Source: RBG-13-51-18 sp050014095 (lineage in GTDB: Bacteria > Chloroflexota > Dehalococcoidia > Dehalococcoidales > RBG-16-60-22). From it: a stretch of DNA of 64,000 bases. Of the stretch, positions 59,257-64,000 are shown in pieces; position 1 is the first letter of the stretch, and each line of letters begins with the position of its first letter. The stretch spans positions 291,774 through 355,773 of the forward strand of contig JBEKDZ010000004.1 of assembly GCA_050014095.1 (NCBI GenBank), read 5' to 3'. The notes under the pieces are model-generated. The model had not been told where the DNA came from. It did not search any database and saw only the letters and a list, made by a program, of their open reading frames with translations. Position numbers and translations under genes: made by a program.

Positions 59257-59799
59257 ATGAAATGGCAAAAGTTGGTGCTGGATTCATTTCAAAGGCAGGC
59301 GCAGGAGCTGGAAAAGGTACTCGATGGGCTGACGGAGGATGACTTAAGCCGCCAGCCTCAACCGGACTGTAACAGTATAGGCTGGCTGTCCTGGCATGTT
59401 CTCCGCAGCGTCGATAGAAACATATCCGAGCTTATCGGGGAAGAGCAGCTCTGGATAAAGGATAAGTGGCATGTTAAATTCGGCCGCGTCGCTGACCCTA
59501 ATGAAACAGGCGTCGGGCACACCGCGGAACAAGCCAGGGCATTCAAGTCACCCGGCGTTAAGGTAATCTTGGACTATCAAAGGGCGATAATGAGCCGCGT
59601 AGAAAACTATATTAATAACTGCCTCATGGAAAGCGACCTTGACCGTGAGTATCATAGCCCTACCTTTAAAGATAAAAGAGTGGTAGAATCAGCCATTGTG
59701 GGGCAATTCTTTCATGGAATGCACCATGTCGGGCAGGCAGGATACGTCCGCGGCTTACTTAAGGGACAAGGTAAGGGCAAAGGCTGGTACGGACGCTAG
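59257..59799 (+). CDS. DinB-family protein
   Basis: The 180-residue helical protein has the DinB metal histidines: H47 (LSWHVLRSVDRN) and H153 with H156/H157 (QFFHGMHHVGQAGYVRG). The fold includes metal-dependent thiol or maleylpyruvate-type isomerases, and the name does not imply a polymerase. It is the last gene after the CoA transferase pair. Its place in a catabolic operon supports a metabolic role. Confidence 0.85.
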   Translation: MKWQKLVLDSFQRQAQELEKVLDGLTEDDLSRQPQPDCNSIGWLSWHVLRSVDRNISELIGEEQLWIKDKWHVKFGRVADPNETGVGHTAEQARAFKSPGVKVILDYQRAIMSRVENYINNCLMESDLDREYHSPTFKDKRVVESAIVGQFFHGMHHVGQAGYVRGLLKGQGKGKGWYGR

Positions 59800-59807
59800 T
59801 AGTATTC

Positions 59808-59918
59808 TGTCATTCCAGCGCAGGCTGGAATCCACGTCGAAATTTAAAGAATGTAAGCAAATATAAATGGATTCTGGCCCTCGGGCTGAACTCGGGCTGA
59901 AGCCTACGCCAGAATGAC
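59808..59918. repeat. GTCATTCCAGC-type palindromic repeat
   Basis: GTCATTCCAGCGCAGGCTGG begins the unit and GCCTACGCCAGAATGAC closes it, with an inner tandem CTCGGGCTGAA duplication. Noncoding, of the family seen at 49625. Confidence 0.75.
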
Positions 59919-59939
59919 TATGAAACAAGGAGGTCTCTC

Positions 59940-60671
59940 ATGGGACAACTTAAAGGTAAAATTGCTCTGGTAACCGGCTCCAGTCGCAGCATCGGCAAGG
60001 CTATCGCCATCGCCTTCGCTAAAGAAGGTGCCAGCCTGGTGTTAGCAGCGCGCAGCGCCGATGGTTTAAACGCCACGGCTAAAGTCATAAAATCTTTAGG
60101 TCGGGACGTAGAAGTAGTCCACACCGATGTCAAAATCGAAGCGCAGATAGATAACCTCTTTAAAAAGACAATGGCGCGCTTTGGTCGACTCGACATCCTT
60201 GTTAATAATTCCGGTGTTTTTCATGCGGCCCCAATTGATAAAGTACCCACCGAGGACTGGGATAACGTTATCGCCACCAATCTGCGGGCGCCGTTCCTTT
60301 GCACCCGGGCGGCTTTCGCTATCATGAAAGCGCAGGGCGGCGGGCGTATCATCAACATCGGCAGCATCTCGGCTTCGCGTGTCAGACAGTTTAATGTCGC
60401 TTACAGCAGCGCCAAGTTCGGGCTGATTGGCCTTACCCAGACTACTGCATTGGAAGGCCGCGAGTTCAATATCACCTGCGGCATCCTGCATCCCGGTAAC
60501 ACCGAGCGGGATATCCGTCCTCCTGAAGGCACAGGCTGGACTGCGGAGCCGTACATGTCCCAGGAGGAAATCGCCGCGGCAGTGGTCTTTATGGCTTGCC
60601 AGCCTCCCAGCGTTAACGTTCTGGAAATTATCCAGCTTCACAAAGACCAGCTGTATCTTGGCAGGGGATAA
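59940..60671 (+). CDS. Short-chain dehydrogenase/reductase
   Basis: The 243-residue classical SDR has TGSSRSIG (13-20), NNSG (89-92), S142/S144 and Y155-x3-K159. An Arg (ARSA) after the second strand favours NADPH. The second cofactor motif and substrate loop (HPGNTERDIRPPEG) are complete. AAGGAGG precedes the ATG. It stands downstream of DinB after a repeat, and convergent with the acyl-CoA synthetase alpha gene. Confidence 0.92.
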   Translation: MGQLKGKIALVTGSSRSIGKAIAIAFAKEGASLVLAARSADGLNATAKVIKSLGRDVEVVHTDVKIEAQIDNLFKKTMARFGRLDILVNNSGVFHAAPIDKVPTEDWDNVIATNLRAPFLCTRAAFAIMKAQGGGRIINIGSISASRVRQFNVAYSSAKFGLIGLTQTTALEGREFNITCGILHPGNTERDIRPPEGTGWTAEPYMSQEEIAAAVVFMACQPPSVNVLEIIQLHKDQLYLGRG

Positions 60672-60688
60672 GGGACTATTAGGTTTCT

Positions 60689-60766
60689 GTCATTCTGAGG
60701 GAGCGAAGCGACCGTGAGAATCCGTTTTTTAAAGTGTCACGGATCCTTCGCTACGCTCAGGATGAC
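60689..60766. repeat. GTCATTCTGAGGGAGCGAAGCG palindromic repeat between convergent genes
   Basis: GTCATTCTGAGGGAGCGAAG and CTTCGCTACGCTCAGGATGAC are inverted arms around a TTTTTTAAAG loop. Position between converging genes suggests it could also end transcription in both directions. Confidence 0.7.
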
Positions 60767-60780
60767 ATTTGGAATAAAAG

Positions 60781-62277
60781 TTACTTCACGTTTTCTAAAT
60801 ACCGCCGGTATCCTGCAAGATAGCGTAGCACCCTGGCGGCGCGTCGGGGGTGGCTATATTCCGGTATAATTACTTTAATGGGATTATTCGTTCCCGGCGG
60901 GGAGGGTATAGCCATTCTGCGGATATATACCAGTGGCTTGTCGTGCTCTTTGAGTTGCTGATAAAGCTTTGCCTGACTCTTTTCAACTTCCTGCTGCATG
61001 GCGCGGATTTGCTCCGGCTTAATCTCACCGGTCATGCTGGGAGGCACGAACATCGGCGGCAGGAGAGAAATAATAGCGTCGACGTTTTTATCTTCCAGGA
61101 GTAGCTGCATACAGGTATCGCCAACATTGTCGCCGCCCGCTAGCCGTATCCCCACCAGGTCGACCGGATTGCCAGGCACCCAGCGCGATGGCAGAATAGC
61201 GCTCATTTTCTGCAGCGTTTGCGGTTCTAACGAAGCTAGCTCAAGTCCCTCTTTTTCACAGTCTTCCGCCGTTACCACCCCGAAGCCGCCGCCGATGGTG
61301 AGTATACCAACACGGTTGCCTTTGGGCAGCGGCAGGCGATACAAAGCGAGGGCGGTATCCGCTAGTTCCTCTTCATCCTCTACCCTTATTACCCCCGCTT
61401 GTTTAAAAGCCGCCGTATAAATCGCATCGGAGCCGGCTAACGCGCCGGTATGTGACCTCGCTGCTTTAGCTGATGCCTGGGTAGTGCCGGACTTTATCAC
61501 GACGATAGGCTTTCGTTTCGTTATTTCTCTGGCGAGGTTAAAGAAGCGCCTGCCTTCCCGCAGTCCTTCGATATACGCGGCGATGATATGCGTATCTTTA
61601 TCTTGTCCCAGGTACTCCAGGAAGTCTTCCAGGCGCAAATCCGCCTCGTTACCCGTGCTCACGAATTTGCTTAGACCGATGCCCCGCCCCGCCGCATTTT
61701 GCATGATGCTGATGCTTAATGTGCCGCTTTGACTTAATAGCGCCATAGGTCCTGCGGGAATCCTATCCGCGAAGCCGACGCTAAAGACGCGGGAATAAAA
61801 ATCAGCATGACCGTTACAGTTAGGTCCCACAAAACGCATGCCACTCGCTTGTGCAATGGCTTTCACTTCGGCTTGCAGCCTGGCGCCATTGGCATCTACC
61901 TCGGCAAATCCAGCCGAGATGATAACCGCGACCTTGACCTTTTTATCGGCGCATTGGCGGAATACCTGCGGTACTACCGGCGCTGGCACTACGATAATCG
62001 CTAGCTCCACCGGACCGGGTATATCCAGGATGCTTTTATAGGACTTTACCCCCAGCACCTCCGCCTCGTTAGGGTTAACCGCGTAGATTTGCCTGTCGGC
62101 CTTATTTTTAGCCGATTCTATGGCTGCCCGGATGGCATCGTTGCCCCAGGTGCCGGCGGCGGCTTTAGCCCCGATTACGGCTATAGAATCAGCGGCAAAA
62201 AGAGATTGCCAGAAGCTGTTATCTTTAGAATGGATAGGGTTATTAGAGTTCATGGGTGTATTGATATTATAGTTCAT
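60781..62277 (-). CDS. Acyl-CoA synthetase (ADP-forming) alpha-type subunit
   Basis: The 498-residue protein has the CoA-binding domain (SIAVIGAKAAAGTWG), the NCNG and SQSGTLS ligase motifs (GPNCNG, LLSQSGTLSISI), and the phosphohistidine segment SHTGALAG with H276. It lacks an ATP-grasp domain, so it is the alpha half of a two-gene ADP-forming acyl-CoA synthetase whose beta part is not in the window. It can turn acyl-CoA into acid plus ATP. The first 20 residues are low-complexity; a start at MNSNNPIHSKD (residue 9) is an alternative. Confidence 0.87.
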   Translation of the reverse strand: MNYNINTPMNSNNPIHSKDNSFWQSLFAADSIAVIGAKAAAGTWGNDAIRAAIESAKNKADRQIYAVNPNEAEVLGVKSYKSILDIPGPVELAIIVVPAPVVPQVFRQCADKKVKVAVIISAGFAEVDANGARLQAEVKAIAQASGMRFVGPNCNGHADFYSRVFSVGFADRIPAGPMALLSQSGTLSISIMQNAAGRGIGLSKFVSTGNEADLRLEDFLEYLGQDKDTHIIAAYIEGLREGRRFFNLAREITKRKPIVVIKSGTTQASAKAARSHTGALAGSDAIYTAAFKQAGVIRVEDEEELADTALALYRLPLPKGNRVGILTIGGGFGVVTAEDCEKEGLELASLEPQTLQKMSAILPSRWVPGNPVDLVGIRLAGGDNVGDTCMQLLLEDKNVDAIISLLPPMFVPPSMTGEIKPEQIRAMQQEVEKSQAKLYQQLKEHDKPLVYIRRMAIPSPPGTNNPIKVIIPEYSHPRRAARVLRYLAGYRRYLENVK

Positions 62278-62441
62278 AAGGGCTGGAAAAATAAAATGCT
62301 GCGGTGATAACTGTTATAAATATGTAACTATTTCCCCGCCGATATTATAACTTTTATATACGCTGCATCACATAATTTGGAATGTTGTTATGTAGTGACT
62401 GATATATTAAGGCACTAATATTAAAACAACAGGAGGTAATT

Positions 62442-62909
62442 ATGAAAGGCGAGCCAAAGGTAATTGGAACTCTTAACTCTCTATTGGCAGATGAGCTTAC
62501 AGCGATTAACCAGTACATTGTGCATGCGGAAATGTGTGAAAACTGGGGCTACGATAAGCTCGGCGCGGTAATCCAGAAGCGTGCCGTGGATGAGATGAAG
62601 CATGCGGAAAAGCTTATCGCGCGTATCCTGTTCCTGGAAGGGACTCCCATCGTCGGTGAATTGAAGAAGATGCATATCGGCGCGGATGTGCCCAAAATGT
62701 TTGCCAGCGACCACGTTCTGGAGAGCGATGCCATAAAATCCTATAATTCAGCTATCGTATTGTGTGGCGATGCCAAGGATTACGCGACACGTGAAATCCT
62801 CGAAGGCATTCTTAACGACGAAGACCGACATATCGATGGTATTGAAGAAGTCCAGGACGAAATCAAGCAGATAGGCATAGAAGTTTTTCTATCCACCCAG
62901 CTCAAATAA
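62442..62909 (+). CDS. bfr: Bacterioferritin
   Basis: The 155-residue protein aligns residue for residue with bacterioferritin. Ferroxidase ligands are E18, E51, H54, E94, E127 and H130, and the haem-axial M52 is present (DEMKHAE). It stores iron in a 24-mer shell and detoxifies ferrous iron or peroxide. AGGAGG precedes the ATG. A strong stem without a clear U-run follows at 63018-63056. Confidence 0.97.
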   Translation: MKGEPKVIGTLNSLLADELTAINQYIVHAEMCENWGYDKLGAVIQKRAVDEMKHAEKLIARILFLEGTPIVGELKKMHIGADVPKMFASDHVLESDAIKSYNSAIVLCGDAKDYATREILEGILNDEDRHIDGIEEVQDEIKQIGIEVFLSTQLK

Positions 62910-63017
62910 GCGGTATTAAATAATCTCATATATCAACATCATTTGATACTCGGTATTTGGGTGGAGAAAAGCTAACCTTCTCATTATGATGTGTTTCGAA
63001 ATAGCTCCGTAATAGTT

Positions 63018-63056
63018 GGAGACCTAGCCGAGGGATAGCATGCTGGCTAGGTCTCC
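63018..63056. terminator. 12-bp perfect hairpin downstream of bfr
   Basis: GGAGACCTAGCC pairs with GGCTAGGTCTCC around a 15-base loop. No T-tract follows immediately on either strand, so it may be a terminator of weak form, an mRNA 3' stabiliser, or a protein site. Confidence 0.45.
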
Positions 63057-63113
63057 CAATTATCCTTTAAACCTATTTCACTTTATTAACTCTAAAGCCG
63101 GCCGTGCCTCACT

Positions 63114-63464
63114 TTACTTTTCGAGGCCTAACAATATAAGCCCCTTAACCGCCGATATAAGGGCTACAGGCGCTACTAAAGCCCCGAAATCTATTAAAAT
63201 ATATTTAATCTTGTCTCCGATGTCCCAGACGGTAATGGGAGTGAAAGCTGCCGTCATGATAAGTAAAGCGATGGATGACAAAAGCAAGGTTTTTACATCT
63301 TTGGCAGCAATGGCATAAATGAGACCGATAACTAAACCTGCAATTGCTAACAACATAGCAATCCAGCTAGAATCCTTGTACCAGATCCCGCCGATTACCG
63401 AGAAAACCATGCCTAAGATGAACAGAGCAAAGCCTATCCAGTTCCAAATATTTCTCCAATTCAT
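63114..63464 (-). CDS. Small four-segment membrane protein of unknown function
   Basis: The 116-residue protein has four hydrophobic segments (about residues 8-28, 34-52, 57-76 and 90-112) and few charged residues. I set the start at 63464 (MNWRNIW) because AAGGAG lies about 9 bases upstream. A frame open from 63560 would add 32 residues with no such site. No known family recognised. A leader of about 290 bases with a terminator-like hairpin precedes it, suggesting attenuation. Confidence 0.6.
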   Translation of the reverse strand: MNWRNIWNWIGFALFILGMVFSVIGGIWYKDSSWIAMLLAIAGLVIGLIYAIAAKDVKTLLLSSIALLIMTAAFTPITVWDIGDKIKYILIDFGALVAPVALISAVKGLILLGLEK

Positions 63465-63593
63465 GTTTGTATACTCCTTATTTTTCATTTGAAAATTACC
63501 AATTCGAGGTACTGAAATATCCGCCCATCCTTTAAGACCGTTTTTAGAACAATCAACCACCTCCTTTACGCCTATTCCTGTTTTATAAAAAAT

Positions 63594-63629
63594 GGCTACG
63601 GGTTCAGTTTCTGGTGAGAGCCCGCAGCC
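63594..63629 (-). terminator. Terminator-like hairpin inside the leader of the membrane-protein gene
   Basis: On the minus strand GGCTGCGGG pairs with CCCGTAGCC (9 bp, one wobble) around an 18-base loop, followed by ATTTTTTATAAAA. It lies between the promoter-like pair at 63753-63779 and the gene start at 63464, as an attenuator would. Confidence 0.6.
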
Positions 63630-63752
63630 ATCCGAATATTTACTAAATAACCTTCATAAAACCCAGTACAAGAGGCCCGGGCATCATAAAAGTCGCTTTT
63701 TATTTGTTCTGCCTATTCTTTGGTTACTTTCATTCTCCTCTTTCTAACTATT

Positions 63753-63779
63753 GTTATAACATGTTTACGAATTTGTCAA
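63753..63779 (-). promoter_or_regulatory. Candidate promoter of the small membrane protein transcript
   Basis: On the minus strand TTGACA (63779-63774) is followed 15 bases later by TATAAC (63758-63753), with a TGT just before it (extended -10). The predicted leader is about 280 bases. Confidence 0.45.
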
Positions 63780-64000
63780 GTAGACTGACCAATTATTAAT
63801 ATCGATTGTTACTTGTTACTTGGAAATTGGAACTTGGCGGGGTGGGGTAAAGGCTGGGTAGGGCTCTGGTGGAGCCGGGGTGACAATAGGCAGAACTTTC
63901 GAGTTAGCTTTTAGCCTTAATATTTAATCCTATACAAACCAGTGATTTGTTGTATAAGCCTGTAATCACTGCCGACAATGCTCCATTGAAACTAAGCTTG

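Larger units (their letters stand above)
63465..64000 (-). other. Leader and intergenic region of the small membrane protein gene
   Basis: This gap of 536 bases contains a promoter-like pair (63753-63779), two small leader ORFs, a terminator-like hairpin (63594-63629), an AAAGGAGGTG site near 63561 with a 23-codon TTG-started frame, and a short TTACTTGTTACTTGGAAATT-type minirepeat near 63810. No larger gene is evident. Confidence 0.55.

Noticed and set aside
59257..59799. DNA polymerase IV from the name DinB
   Set aside because: The motifs are those of the DinB-fold metal-binding helical bundle, not a Y-family polymerase.

Overview
The window looks like a chromosomal segment of a strictly anaerobic bacterium, most likely a member of the Chloroflexota class Dehalococcoidia from an anoxic habitat. 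This is inferred from gene content: a ferredoxin-linked 2-oxoacid oxidoreductase next to a molybdenum oxidoreductase, family III CoA transferases, a corrinoid methyltransferase pair, an AprAB-like flavoprotein/ferredoxin pair, a split transketolase and many acyl-CoA and short-chain dehydrogenases. No 16S rRNA is present, so the placement is not proven. Most genes are moderately GC-rich. Exceptions are an AT-rich insert next to tRNA-Arg and a small AT-rich four-helix-bundle gene.

Layout. 0-4.2 kb: housekeeping genes (beta-CASP nuclease fragment, LOG-family protein, recN with a DUF72 gene). 4.5-12.5 kb: one minus-strand run encoding a MarR regulator, a four-subunit 2-oxoacid:ferredoxin oxidoreductase, and a molybdopterin/FeS/NrfD complex. 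Divergent to it are two family III CoA transferases (12.8-15.3 kb). 15.4-20.5 kb: small membrane protein, MATE exporter, TatD, a cupin-like protein and RtcB. 20.7-29 kb: AprB/AprA-like pair, an SDR, a corrinoid protein with a UroD-type methyltransferase, a UDG-like protein, a cysteine-rich protein and an acyl-CoA dehydrogenase. 29.1-34.1 kb: an intact tRNA-Val with two degraded tRNA pieces, then carA-carB. 34.1-38.5 kb: ABC exporter with TetR, an ATPase/STAS-like pair and a sugar-nucleotide epimerase. 38.5-40.9 kb: a small island ending at tRNA-Arg(CCT), with the tail of a tyrosine integrase and a Schlafen/AlbA-type ATPase-TPR protein.

41-60.8 kb is a catabolic region: an SDR-cupin-DUF169 operon, a MetH-activation-like protein, a lipoprotein, two medium-chain dehydrogenases, an amidohydrolase, a VOC protein, a four-helix-bundle gene between inverted minirepeats, split transketolase, a double cupin, an HMG-CoA-synthase-like/DUF35 fusion beside a thiolase, a two-subunit CoA transferase, DinB and another SDR. 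The end holds an acyl-CoA synthetase (ADP-forming) alpha-type subunit, bacterioferritin and a small membrane protein whose leader looks like an attenuator.

Working together (inference): acids would be activated by the CoA transferases, oxidised by flavin- and molybdenum-dependent dehydrogenases, and cleaved by the thiolase. Electrons would pass to ferredoxin or the membrane complex. The Mo-enzyme plus oxoacid oxidoreductase arrangement resembles the phenylacetyl-CoA to phenylglyoxylate to aryl-CoA route.

Many intergenic gaps carry short palindromic repeats of several families, one of which has become part of carA. Candidate regulatory sites include a perfect TetR operator beside a strong promoter and a palindrome beside the marR promoter. 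The clearest unusual items are the HMGCS-like/DUF35 protein lacking the expected catalytic residues, the tRNA-Arg island, the repeat-flanked four-helix-bundle gene and the attenuator-like leader at the right end.
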